A stretch of 9,359 nucleotides of DNA, from NCBI GenBank assembly GCA_028278125.1, contig JANQEY010000018.1:1-9359 (forward strand), read 5' to 3'. A program made the translations under genes and the position numbers. This document shows positions 1 to 8,600 of this stretch, piece by piece (within the stretch, counting starts at the first letter, position 1; each line of letters begins with the position of its first letter). The DNA is from a bacterium. Lineage in GTDB: Bacteria > Electryoneota > Electryoneia > Electryoneales > Electryoneaceae. Below the pieces are notes generated by a model. It did no database searches and was not told where the DNA came from. It worked only from the letters and a program-made list of their open reading frames with translations.

Positions 1-3000
1 GGGTTCTCAATGATCAGACGGAAATGGCCACACACACCATGAGTGTAAGGGCCAGACCGGTTCACGGTTTGCCTAACTGTCTACCGTATTATGATGGAAC
101 GAGTTCCGAACCTAATAACAAGATCACTGTAGGTGCAATAAGGGATCCGGATACTATTGATATTCCTGGTGCCCCAGAAGATTATCCCGGGGAATTTATG
201 TGGGACATCACACCTGATCTGAACATCGCTTTTGATCCACAACTAATTCCTTATGGTAACGTAGTCACCCCCTATGGCCATGCATTCCAACTAGAATTTA
301 ATGGGCTCCATGATGTACAGCACAATAGCGATGGCTGGGATCCTTCAATGCCACCGCTTAGATTAGTTGTACCGGCTACTGTGCATTTCTTTACACAAAA
401 TCCCAATGAATACGAAGAAGATGTGAAAAATATCCAAATACCGTACACCAGGATCGATCCTTCCGATTCCCACCGGCGGTTCTATGACTTTGACTTGGGC
501 AGCGATCTCAAGATTAAGGTTTGGGTTCGTGTCACTGACGATATGAGTTCCGTCAGCGATCCAGATAAGGATTCTTTCGGGACAGATCGCCTAAAAATTG
601 AGTATCGTTATTATGAAGGGTATGCCAGTTTTGAAGACGAGAGAGAGATAACCAAAACATTTGGTATTGATATTAGTTCCTATCGCTATTACCATACTCT
701 TGTTAGCGGCACCTATGATATTTACGAAGGTGACGGCGTTGATCCGGATGAGTATGGCGAATTTATCGGTGTAGAAGAAACGACGTATATGAAACTAACT
801 TACCCGATAGATAAGTACGCCAATGTGATAGACAACTGTTTTCTTTCCAAGCCGACATCCAACAGTGGGGCGGAACCCGGCTATGCAACGGCGGCTCCTT
901 ATGTGACCCTTAAACTAGATTATCCTAATAATACAGACGGTCGCGTGGAGGTGAAATATCTAAGGGTAAGGGAGGGATATTTTGAAGAGGATAGTGGCGA
1001 TGAGGATAGTGAAAATGACGGCTTTATAAACGTACCGGAAGATATTCCAGATTCTTATGACACCCAAGGTAGCACGGGGGATCTCAATCAACCCTTACGT
1101 TGGTACACACTGGAAAAAAATACTCATGAACGAGTTGATACGGCTGATTTCTTTATACCGCTTAAACAGATGAATTATTATGGTGATGTTGATGGCGACA
1201 ATATGTTTGATAAGAGTGGCTATCTTAAAGTCACCGGCAAAAACATCAGTAGCAGATTTGGCGATGTCGAGATTTCAGTGGACTTCCACAACTATACCCA
1301 TACCGTCAATTTTACGGTGGGTGATATTGCTTTGACACATGAAGAGGATCCTCGCTCAGAGAATAAAAAACCTCTTGTGGTCAGTGTTACCGAAGATGAC
1401 GACGATGGTGATTCAGCCGTTGACCCCTGGGATGCTTTGGATACCTTCGAGCCCTTTACTGTTCGTTTACCAATGGTAAAACCGCGTATTGAGGAGGCTA
1501 CTGGTAAGGTGGATTCCCATGTCCAGTTTGTATATCCTGAAAACACTTCCGTCAACGAAGACGGAGGGCTTATCATATGGGCAAAATCCGGGACTGAGGG
1601 CAGCGAAGAAGAAGGGCGATCGAAGAACCGAGAAGAAACGTACCCGGAATATATTGATGCTATTACCGAACTTCCACTTAGTGACGAAGACCGGCGGGAT
1701 ATCATGGTTGAGGATCGGGCATACTCCCTGGGATGGCTGGATTTCGAGGAGTGGAAGGATGGTATGAAATTCGAAGCAGTGCCAATTCATCGAGGCCCGG
1801 AAAGAGAGTTCTTTATTGAAGGCATCAAGCCCGGTGATTACGATGTTGAAGTTGGCCTGGCCGTATATTATTATCCTAGAGTACACGAATTTTCCGATAG
1901 AACAAAAGGGGATCTATATAGTTTTCCCATAACGTTTAGAAATCGCCATGAGTTTACCGACTCCGACACTATGAGGGTCATCGTCAAACCGGATCTGGAC
2001 ATTGATGTTGACGATGATGAAATGATGGACCATGAGGATGAAGAAAAGGAAGAAGAGAGCCCGGGCGTGATTTTGATGGTGAATAATGATGATGACAACG
2101 AGTGGGGTGGTTCAGACTGTTCTGATACTACAACGGATGGCGACGATGATATAGACGACGATATGATTGAACTCAAGTTTAATTTTAATTTTCCAGGTTT
2201 CCAGGATGGTTATATTAGGTTGGCCATAGACGAGAGCAGTACAGGTAAGGTCCGTATTTTCGATAACTCGTTTTATAGATCTTACATTGGCCCCACGACT
2301 ACTAAAAGCCCTGATGCAGAAGTAACTTATTTTGATATTGGGATCAATGATAACGATCCAGAAATAGTTCAAATTCGTGAGATTTGGGATTATCCTTGGT
2401 TCCGCATGCATGTCGAAGGGGTGGAGCCGGGCGAAGTCAAGATCAATCTACATTATATGGACAAGGGCCACAATATACTGACTACGGATTCGGTTGTAGT
2501 GACGGTGGTGAAGGTAGATTTTATTCGAATGTGGGACACCAAGCAGGTTGCAAATAGAGTAACGCGTGCAATAGATCCAATGAAACGGCAACTTAAGTAT
2601 GGTGAACCGGGTACATTTGAAGATAATCCTCGATCCTCCCAAGATGCTTATAATAAAGATAAAGCTCTATTATATCTTGGTGGTTGGGGTGCTGATATGG
2701 GCACTGCATACATAAGTATACAATGTCAATTTCAGCCAAGCGATATTGGCCAATATATTTTATGGAAAGCAACCGGTGGAAAATCATATTGGATTGTACA
2801 GCCTGAAAATGTGACACATACTATAAACGCTGTAACAGGAAATTTTGGTAGCTCGAATCCAGTTGGGATGCATCTGGATTTATCAAATGAATTGTCGTCT
2901 ATAGAATACGAGTCGCATTCAGGCTGGGATTTAGAAATTTTTGCTGGAATTGACCGTAATAAGAATGATGAACTAGATAATGATGAAATGTTCCCTGATG

Positions 3001-3863
3001 TTTGCTGGCGCATTCGTGCTATTCCATATGTTGAATGGAATTATTGTCAATGGTCTCTAGATTTATGGTTTGGAGCAACTTTTGGGCAAATACTTTTAGA
3101 AGATGCATCTCGTTATATGCGTACATTTCTTACGGGTACAAATCATCAACTAAACGCTGCACCAGTGGGAATAGACCCTTCTTATTCATGGCTTAAAGAT
3201 GAACATAAAAACGGCTTAGGAAGGGACCCAATTCCTAATGATCTCACTCGTGGGATAATGACACATTACATATTTAATTCCCGCCAGAGCCATCTTGAAA
3301 TAGCAGATGATATACGTATGGATAGGGAATTCTGGGATGATGTAATGAAACCTACTTTACAGAATATTAAAATTGAGGTTGACAGTTGGTATAGTACAAA
3401 TTCAATTGATCCGTCAGAACCTTTCTCGAAGGAATATCAACCTCCAACAACATCTACTGATGGTGATAATTTATTTTTCCAGGCTGGCCTACCTGCCCAT
3501 ATGGCAATTACATTCGGTGGATGTAGGCTAGATAATTTTATACTTAATGTAACAACCACATTGGGACAAGACTCTATACCATTGATTACTTCTATGAGTA
3601 TTGAGGGTTCAGTTACAGATCTATATGATTGGAGTTCTGGAGGTGGATCTAACAGGGAGGGCAGGTTAGGGAGACTTCAGGCTTGTTATGCTCCTCTATG
3701 CGGTAGGTTAGGAGGCAAAATATTTAAAAGCACTGTTGATCTTGGAGCCTCCGTGTCATTTGATTCACTATTTAGTTTCAATGACCCCCAGTCATTCGAA
3801 GATTATGATGCTTTATTTTATGCTTGGCGGGAGGAAATTATGAATACTTTCCAGGTCCCTTAA
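1..3863 (+). CDS. Large Asp-rich, beta-rich, probably secreted protein (5' end outside window)
   Basis: The frame is open from the left edge (first full codon at base 3) to TAA at 3861-3863. The ATG at 24 has no signal peptide after it and no spaced ribosome binding site, so the true start probably lies upstream. Residues below are counted from that ATG (1279 residues). The protein is acidic and predicted beta-rich. It has an EF-hand-like loop at 388-399, two diverged Asp-rich domains (448-662 and 679-834), an almost purely acidic linker at 663-678, and a near-perfect EF-hand loop at 977-988. The C-terminal region (835-1279) includes a DLYDW motif at 1199-1203. I recall similar Asp-rich 'VNNDDD' domains in large planctomycete exported proteins, but cannot name a family. 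Function is unknown; calcium-stabilised surface or adhesion protein is an inference. G+C falls sharply after about base 2500. Confidence 0.92.
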   Translation, partial: VLNDQTEMATHTMSVRARPVHGLPNCLPYYDGTSSEPNNKITVGAIRDPDTIDIPGAPEDYPGEFMWDITPDLNIAFDPQLIPYGNVVTPYGHAFQLEFNGLHDVQHNSDGWDPSMPPLRLVVPATVHFFTQNPNEYEEDVKNIQIPYTRIDPSDSHRRFYDFDLGSDLKIKVWVRVTDDMSSVSDPDKDSFGTDRLKIEYRYYEGYASFEDEREITKTFGIDISSYRYYHTLVSGTYDIYEGDGVDPDEYGEFIGVEETTYMKLTYPIDKYANVIDNCFLSKPTSNSGAEPGYATAAPYVTLKLDYPNNTDGRVEVKYLRVREGYFEEDSGDEDSENDGFINVPEDIPDSYDTQGSTGDLNQPLRWYTLEKNTHERVDTADFFIPLKQMNYYGDVDGDNMFDKSGYLKVTGKNISSRFGDVEISVDFHNYTHTVNFTVGDIALTHEEDPRSENKKPLVVSVTEDDDDGDSAVDPWDALDTFEPFTVRLPMVKPRIEEATGKVDSHVQFVYPENTSVNEDGGLIIWAKSGTEGSEEEGRSKNREETYPEYIDAITELPLSDEDRRDIMVEDRAYSLGWLDFEEWKDGMKFEAVPIHRGPEREFFIEGIKPGDYDVEVGLAVYYYPRVHEFSDRTKGDLYSFPITFRNRHEFTDSDTMRVIVKPDLDIDVDDDEMMDHEDEEKEEESPGVILMVNNDDDNEWGGSDCSDTTTDGDDDIDDDMIELKFNFNFPGFQDGYIRLAIDESSTGKVRIFDNSFYRSYIGPTTTKSPDAEVTYFDIGINDNDPEIVQIREIWDYPWFRMHVEGVEPGEVKINLHYMDKGHNILTTDSVVVTVVKVDFIRMWDTKQVANRVTRAIDPMKRQLKYGEPGTFEDNPRSSQDAYNKDKALLYLGGWGADMGTAYISIQCQFQPSDIGQYILWKATGGKSYWIVQPENVTHTINAVTGNFGSSNPVGMHLDLSNELSSIEYESHSGWDLEIFAGIDRNKNDELDNDEMFPDVCWRIRAIPYVEWNYCQWSLDLWFGATFGQILLEDASRYMRTFLTGTNHQLNAAPVGIDPSYSWLKDEHKNGLGRDPIPNDLTRGIMTHYIFNSRQSHLEIADDIRMDREFWDDVMKPTLQNIKIEVDSWYSTNSIDPSEPFSKEYQPPTTSTDGDNLFFQAGLPAHMAITFGGCRLDNFILNVTTTLGQDSIPLITSMSIEGSVTDLYDWSSGGGSNREGRLGRLQACYAPLCGRLGGKIFKSTVDLGASVSFDSLFSFNDPQSFEDYDALFYAWREEIMNTFQVP
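1365..2009 (+). repeat. Asp-rich domain, copy A (residues 448-662 of gene 1)
   Basis: This is the first of two diverged tandem domains. It opens with strand VVSV and then the acidic run TEDDDDGD (DDDD at 458-461). Near its end lies the turn EGIKPGDYDVEV (599-610), followed by the closing strand DTMRVIVKPDLDIDV. Copy B has the same three landmarks in the same order. Copy A is longer because of a charged insertion around 530-590. Homology is judged by eye from these landmarks. Confidence 0.6.
2010..2057 (+). other. Acidic low-complexity linker between the two Asp-rich domains
   Basis: Sixteen residues (663-678 of gene 1), of which twelve are Asp or Glu, join copies A and B. The other four are two Met, one His and one Lys. 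Such a segment would be extended and strongly negative unless it binds cations. The DNA is made mostly of GAT, GAC, GAA and GAG codons. Confidence 0.7.
2058..2525 (+). repeat. Asp-rich domain, copy B (residues 679-834 of gene 1)
   Basis: This is the second copy. It opens with strand VILMVNNDDDNEWGG (DDD at 689-691) and a second acidic run, DGDDDIDDD (705-713). A beta-rich middle includes GYIRLAIDESSTGKVRIF. Then come the turn EGVEPGEVKINL (798-809) and the closing strand TDSVVVTVVKVDFI. The turn and closing strand match copy A closely in form. The clustered Asp residues suggest Ca2+ binding, which is an inference. Confidence 0.6.
2952..2987 (+). other. EF-hand-type calcium-binding loop in gene 1
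   Basis: Residues 977-988 read DRNKNDELDNDE. This fits the 12-residue EF-hand loop: Asp at position 1, Asn at 3 and 5, a hydrophobic Leu at 8, Asp at 9 and Glu at 12. It follows the strand SGWDLEIFAGI, an arrangement like the 'aGxDxNxNGxLxxxE' segment I recall from other exported planctomycete proteins. A second, weaker loop, DVDGDNMFDKSG, lies at residues 388-399 (bases 1185-1220). Confidence 0.65.
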
Positions 3864-3913
3864 TGAACAAAAAGCCAGTAATACAAAGTTTGTAGTTTAC
3901 GAACTAGACGGAT

Positions 3914-3937
3914 GAAATACATGAACTGATGCATTTC
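3914..3937 (+). other. Imperfect hairpin downstream of gene 1
   Basis: The arms GAAATACAT (3914-3922) and ATGCATTTC (3929-3937) pair with one mismatch around a six-base loop, GAACTG. The hairpin lies about 50 bases after the gene 1 stop. No T tract follows, so it is a poor intrinsic terminator. It could protect the mRNA end or sit beside a promoter. Chance occurrence in AT-rich DNA is possible. Confidence 0.4.
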
Positions 3938-3943
3938 TTGCCC

Positions 3944-3949
3944 TATAAT
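3944..3949 (+). promoter_or_regulatory. Possible -10 box for gene 2
   Basis: A perfect TATAAT hexamer lies 54 bases before the gene 2 start codon. No convincing -35 hexamer sits 16 to 18 bases upstream, and the TG of an extended -10 is misplaced by two bases. The box lies inside a small inverted repeat (CCCTA, three bases, TAGGG). It is therefore only a candidate. Confidence 0.3.
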
Positions 3950-3990
3950 AGGGGCGTAGTACCCTGGTAATTGTTGGGTCTAAATTGATT

Positions 3991-3996
3991 AAAGGA
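3991..3996 (+). promoter_or_regulatory. Ribosome binding site of gene 2
   Basis: AAAGGA lies seven bases before the ATG at 4004, a good Shine-Dalgarno position. It supports this start, although the adjacent ATG at 4007 would also be in reach. Confidence 0.65.
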
Positions 3997-4003
3997 AAAT
4001 ACT

Positions 4004-5521
4004 ATGATGTTTTATAAGCCATTCAACTTATTGTTAGTAATTTTTCTAAGCATGCATATTGCAGTTCCGCTTTGTGCATCGCAGGACGTAGCCCAGTTAT
4101 CTTATAGTGAGTTAGCTCGCTTTGCAGACGTAGGTCTGTCAAATACACTAGAGCTGGATGGACAACTAAAAATGATAGAAGAACTTATTAACATAAGGAA
4201 TGCAAGTCAGAAGTCTACATTTTTAACATATCATGAAATTAACAGTGGCAATCTAGCGTCATTGATATGCTCTGGATTAATATTTCAGCATATCGCAAAT
4301 TATGGTGATTCAGAGAAAGAACGGATTGAACCTCTAATAGAAAAGCATTTTGATCGGGGGCAATACTCGGTAGATGCCTTAAAAACGTTTCTAAATCAAG
4401 AATTTGATTATTCTCCAATAGATCCCCAACAACCACCCAATGCATTATTGATAGATATGTTATATACCATCAGGCCGGATGAAATGACGAAAATAGGTGA
4501 CAATAATGCTATCAATGCTGATAAATTGGCTGGGCTTTCGCTTAGTACATTTACGCCCATTCGCAGTGATTCGAATAATACCCCAGTAAGTTCTGGACCT
4601 ATCGAGCTTGTGTCTAACAATTTTTTAGCTCGCAAGATTGAAATATGTGCAAAATTTCTAATCCCTATCTACCAAATGCAGTATACAAAATCAGGGAGGA
4701 GGGAGGCTAATGAATTGCTTAAATCGCAGATGCAGAAGGAAATAACAGGAGAAGATGTTTTTGTATTCGGGAATCCTCAAGTCCAGAAAAATATTAGAAG
4801 GCAGATTTACCACAGTATAGTCCCATTTGTTATCAAGAATCTCTCGGATCGTGGCGAAAGGATTTTGTCAAGTGCACAAGGGTATGCCATATACAGAGAC
4901 AATCCAAATAATGCTGTGGATGAGTTGAGAAAAATATATAAAAAAAAATCAAAAGGTGTTGACCTAGTCATAAGTGATTTCTCTAAAGAATACCTGAGTT
5001 CTGGTTGGCAGTGGTTAATTCAATACGATAATGGTATTCAATCTAAAAAACTTATCTTTCCAATTCTCCGAGGAAAACAGAAAGTTGCTGTACTCCAGGA
5101 AGGCATGACTAAAGGAGAAATACTCGTTTCCGTGAGGAAAGAAAGAACAGTTCTTCCTTGGGTGTATATAGAGAATGTAAAGACGCAAGAAATAATGATC
5201 CCGCAACAAGCTAATATTATTATTGATCCCGAAACTATTATTGGAGTTAGTATAACAATTCGAGAGGGAAGCGGACTTGAAACGGGAGGGTGTTTGGGAT
5301 TATTCCATAGCAAAAAATCACGGATACCTCTTTTTAATTTTGAGTTAGATAAAATTGCGAAGAAAGATCAGGGTAAGGTTGCTATCAAGGTTGCCCAAGA
5401 TACTTACCATGCCTGGCTTCTAAACAATAATAACGAAAAACAATCCTACCTAGGTCAACTTGAAATAACGAATGAACCTGGTAAAGAATATCAATTGCCC
5501 AATACCGCGTCTATTCCTTAG
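4004..5521 (+). CDS. Exported protein of unknown family, 505 residues
   Basis: I do not recognise this protein. The start has AAAGGA seven bases upstream. A classical signal peptide follows: Lys5, then the hydrophobic core LLLVIFLSMHIAV, with likely cleavage near residue 25-26 (after LCA or CAS). Cys24 does not sit in a proper lipobox, so a lipoprotein is unlikely. Residues about 30-340 look mostly helical and charged, possibly alpha-helical repeats. Residues about 340-505 look beta-rich, with alternating strands such as KLIFPILRG and GEILVSVRKE and a final GQLEITNEPGKEYQL. No catalytic motif is evident. Composition is AT-rich (about 35% G+C in a hand-counted 60 bases, 4441-4500), like the 3' end of gene 1 and unlike gene 3. 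A run of nine A (4940-4948) lies in the frame. No clear terminator follows. Confidence 0.88.
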   Translation: MMFYKPFNLLLVIFLSMHIAVPLCASQDVAQLSYSELARFADVGLSNTLELDGQLKMIEELINIRNASQKSTFLTYHEINSGNLASLICSGLIFQHIANYGDSEKERIEPLIEKHFDRGQYSVDALKTFLNQEFDYSPIDPQQPPNALLIDMLYTIRPDEMTKIGDNNAINADKLAGLSLSTFTPIRSDSNNTPVSSGPIELVSNNFLARKIEICAKFLIPIYQMQYTKSGRREANELLKSQMQKEITGEDVFVFGNPQVQKNIRRQIYHSIVPFVIKNLSDRGERILSSAQGYAIYRDNPNNAVDELRKIYKKKSKGVDLVISDFSKEYLSSGWQWLIQYDNGIQSKKLIFPILRGKQKVAVLQEGMTKGEILVSVRKERTVLPWVYIENVKTQEIMIPQQANIIIDPETIIGVSITIREGSGLETGGCLGLFHSKKSRIPLFNFELDKIAKKDQGKVAIKVAQDTYHAWLLNNNNEKQSYLGQLEITNEPGKEYQLPNTASIP

Positions 5522-5561
5522 ATTTGCAGACTCAAGACTAATTGCCGTAAATCGTCTTAGG

Positions 5562-5590
5562 TTGATCTATCGCAAAGATTATAGTAAAAT
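5562..5590 (+). promoter_or_regulatory. Candidate sigma-70-type promoter of the GLUG gene
   Basis: TTGATC (5562-5567) and TAAAAT (5585-5590) are separated by exactly 17 bases. They match the TTGACA and TATAAT consensus at four and five of six positions. The site is about 70 bases before the start codon and gives the GLUG gene a plausible transcript of its own. Promoter rules in the likely host group are poorly known, so this remains a candidate. Confidence 0.45.
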
Positions 5591-5648
5591 CATCCCATAA
5601 GAGATCAAAACATGTAAATAACGGAATAAGCGATGTTTTTACTAAGTC

Positions 5649-5653
5649 GAGGG
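5649..5653 (+). promoter_or_regulatory. Ribosome binding site of the GLUG gene
   Basis: GAGGG lies eight bases before the ATG at 5662. It favours that start over the in-frame Met codon at 5674 and over the out-of-frame ATG at 5633. Confidence 0.6.
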
Positions 5654-5661
5654 CGTACCAT

Positions 5662-8600
5662 ATGCAATCTCGGATGTCTACTCTTGCGTTGACTATATTC
5701 AGCCTGGTCGCGACCTTTTTAAGCCAAGGCCGATGCCTCGGAGCCTATTCCGGGGGTAGTGGTGCGGTTAGAGATCCCTATCAGCTTGCTACGGCCCAGG
5801 ATCTGATTGATTTGGGAGATGAACCCAACGATTACGACCTGCACTTTGTCCTGACCGCTGATATCGATCTGTCTGCCCACCGGTTCGACAAGGCGATTAT
5901 TGCACCATATGCTGCTAAGAATGTGCATCCCCATGTTTTTAGGGGGAATGCCTTCAACGGTTCTCTTGATGGCGACGGCTACACGATTCGCGGTTTAACC
6001 ATTAAGGGATATGATTTTATTGGCTTGATCGGCAATATAGGTCCGAAAGGTAGCGTTATTAATCTGAAACTGGAAGATGCCGATGTGCAAGCTATTCATT
6101 GGGAAAAACCTGAATCTCTTCTGGCGAAAGATCTGGATGGTAAGGAGCTGGAGATTGACAAATTCCCCTATACGAAACAAGCCGGGCCGGACTATGGCTT
6201 GCATGTTGGTACGCTTGCCGGCAAAAACCAAGGGAAGATTTCCCATTGCCATGCCGTAGTAACTGTTGTGGGTAGTATGTTTGTTGGCGGCTTGGTTGGA
6301 GAAAATCAAGGTGCCATGACCGACTGTCAGGTAAACGGAGAGGTACAGGGATTTTATTTTGTAGGCGGAGTAGTAGGGCATAGTAATGGTGACATGATAC
6401 GATGTTTAAATAAGGTCAAGGTTTATGGCGGCAGGTACGTCGGTGGGATAGTTGGTTTTACGTACAGTGATATAAGTGACTGCAAGAATACCGGCGATAT
6501 AAGCGCGGTAGCTTCTGCGGGCGGCTTAGCTGGGAAGAGTACTAGACCGAGTCTAATATCCTACAGTTCCAGCACAGCATCCGTAAGTGGTTGGACCAGT
6601 ATCGGTGGATTGGTAGGGAGTAACGGAAGCCGTATTCTAAGATGTTGGAGTCATGGTACGGTTCTGATAGACGACTATAGTACAACCAAGGTGCCTAGTA
6701 CGGGTGGTCTTACGGGATCCAATGGTGGGGAGATTAGCGAATGCTTCTGTGTTAGTGATGTGACCGGCGAAGATTACGTTGGCGGTCTTACCGGAATGAA
6801 TTATGGTGATATTATCCACTGTTACAGCGAAGGTGCGACGAAAGGCCACCGTGTTGTAGGTGGTTTAGTAGGACACAATGACGATGGGACTATTACTAGT
6901 TGTTACAGCGTTAGTTCCGTAGCCGGTCTAAGTATTGTTGGTGGATTGGTAGGTCGTAATAGTGGTGTTATTGAACATAGTTATTGTATTGGGGCGGCCC
7001 ACGGCGAGACCTTTGTGGGAGGTTTTGTGGGCAGTAATAGAGACAGTATAAACGGTGGCTTCTGGGATAAGGAAAGCTCGGGTATAAACCACAGCAACGG
7101 CGGTGCATGCCTGAGCCGTGTCGAGAGTATGGATGCCCAGTGGCTGGGATTGCAGGGATTCCATCGGGATCCCAACTGGGTCTTGGATCCCGGGCAGGAC
7201 TACCCGCGTCTGGCCTGGGAAGAAACGCCCGGGCAAGCCGTTCCCGCTCCGACTATGGATTGGCTGGACGGCCAGGGCACTTTTGACGATCCTTACCGGA
7301 TCGCTTGCGCCTACCAACTCTTTAAAGTAAGTAAGTCCAGTATCCTCTGGGAGAACAAGTATTATGCCTTGACCGCGGATATAGACCTTTCCGGATACAC
7401 CTGGACGCAGGCGATTTTCCCGAGCTACTTCACTATCTTTCGCGGTAATGGCCATGTCATTTCCAATGTTACTATGCGTGGTGCCGATTACCTGGGCTTG
7501 TTCGGTCGTACCCGCAACGAAACAACCATCATGAATTTACGCTTGGAAAATGTGGACATTGAAGGATCGGGTAATAATGTCGGTGCTATCGTAGGGTTGA
7601 ACCGCGGTCAAATTCTGTATTCATCCAGTTCGGGCCGAGTGACAGGAAATAAATATGTCGGGGGCTTGGTTGGGAGTAATAAGGGCTACCTGGCAGCTTG
7701 CTTTAGTGCGGGTGAAGTACATGGTGGCAGTATTGTTGGCGGTCTGGCCGGAGAGGGGCGGACTATCCACAACTGCTATAGTATCAGCGCGGTCTACGGT
7801 CGTCTCACGACTGGTGGTTTGGTCGGTCAAAAGGGAGAACTCACTAACTGCTATGCTACCGGGCCGGTGAGTAACGATGGGGGGGTGAATTACCGTGGAT
7901 TAGTCGGTGACAGAAATTCTACCGCAATTGGCAGTTATTGGGATGTGCAGACTTCCGGACATGTGACCGGCTATGCTGGCCAGGGATTATCTATGTCACA
8001 GATGCAGGACATCAATACCTATCTGGCCGCGGGGTGGGATTTTGCCAGTGAGAACGTCAACGGCACCTCGGATATATGGTATATGCCTGAAACGGGTGGG
8101 TACCCCCGGCTAAGCGTTTTTGGCGGGCTTGCGCCTCTGGAGATGGCAGGGCAGGGAACAGAGGCCGATCCCTATTTAATTACCGATGCGCGGGAACTGG
8201 GTAGTATTTGGCGACGCCCCCTGGCTTTTTACCGCCTGAATACCTCTCTTGATCTCCAGGGCATCCAATGGCATGAAGCACCCATCCCCTGGTTTAACGC
8301 CGGCTTCGACGGCAACGGTCAGGAGCTGCGCAATTTATCCATAAACGGAGAAGCTTCTCTGGGCCTGTTCAGAACCCTGGGAGATCGGGCCGTGGTAATG
8401 GATCTAAACATAGAAGATGCCAATATCCTCGGTACCGGTGAATATATAGCGGGTCTAGCGGCAAAGAATTATGGCTCCATAGAAAACGTCCACTGCTCAG
8501 GATCATTTGTCGGCGCCAGAAGGGTTGGGGCCTTGGCAGGGATAAACTACAATCACACCGAGGGCTGTTCCAGTACGGGAACTGTTTTAGCAACCTCGAA

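Larger units (their letters stand above)
3864..4003 (+). other. Intergenic gap with hairpin and TATAAT box
   Basis: These 140 AT-rich bases separate genes 1 and 2. They contain an imperfect hairpin (3914-3937), a short CCCTA/TAGGG inverted repeat (3941-3953) that encloses a TATAAT hexamer, and the ribosome binding site of gene 2. No hairpin followed by a T tract is present, so no standard intrinsic terminator for gene 1 is visible. Confidence 0.6.
5522..5661 (+). other. Intergenic gap carrying the candidate promoter of the GLUG gene
   Basis: These 140 bases separate genes 2 and 3. They include a weak five-base inverted repeat (AAGAC at 5534-5538 and GTCTT at 5554-5558), a promoter-like pair of hexamers and a ribosome binding site. 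No terminator with a T tract is seen. A 19-codon ORF beginning at ATG 5633 overlaps the gene 3 start in another frame and is probably meaningless. Confidence 0.6.

Noticed and set aside
1292..2411. Minus-strand open frames opposite gene 1, rich in Ser
   Set aside because: They are reverse complements of GAT/GAC/GAA-rich acidic stretches, which read as Ser, Ile and Val codons. They have no ribosome binding sites or recognisable protein features.
3863..3895. Ten-codon ORF (MNKKPVIQSL) overlapping the gene 1 stop as TAATG
   Set aside because: It is very short, has no ribosome binding site of its own and shows no known leader-peptide features; a chance overlap is likelier.
5534..5558. AAGAC/GTCTT inverted repeat after gene 2 as a terminator
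   Set aside because: The stem has only five pairs with a fifteen-base loop and no T tract after it, so it is not a credible intrinsic terminator.
5633..5692. Nineteen-codon ORF overlapping the start of the GLUG gene
   Set aside because: It could be a regulatory upstream ORF, but no ribosome binding site precedes it and the GAGGG site fits the ATG at 5662 instead.
7879..7885. Run of seven G in the GLUG gene as a frameshift site
   Set aside because: The frame continues correctly through it (NDGGVN) into further GLUG units and the WD cap, and a G7 run is expected now and then in Gly-rich coding DNA.
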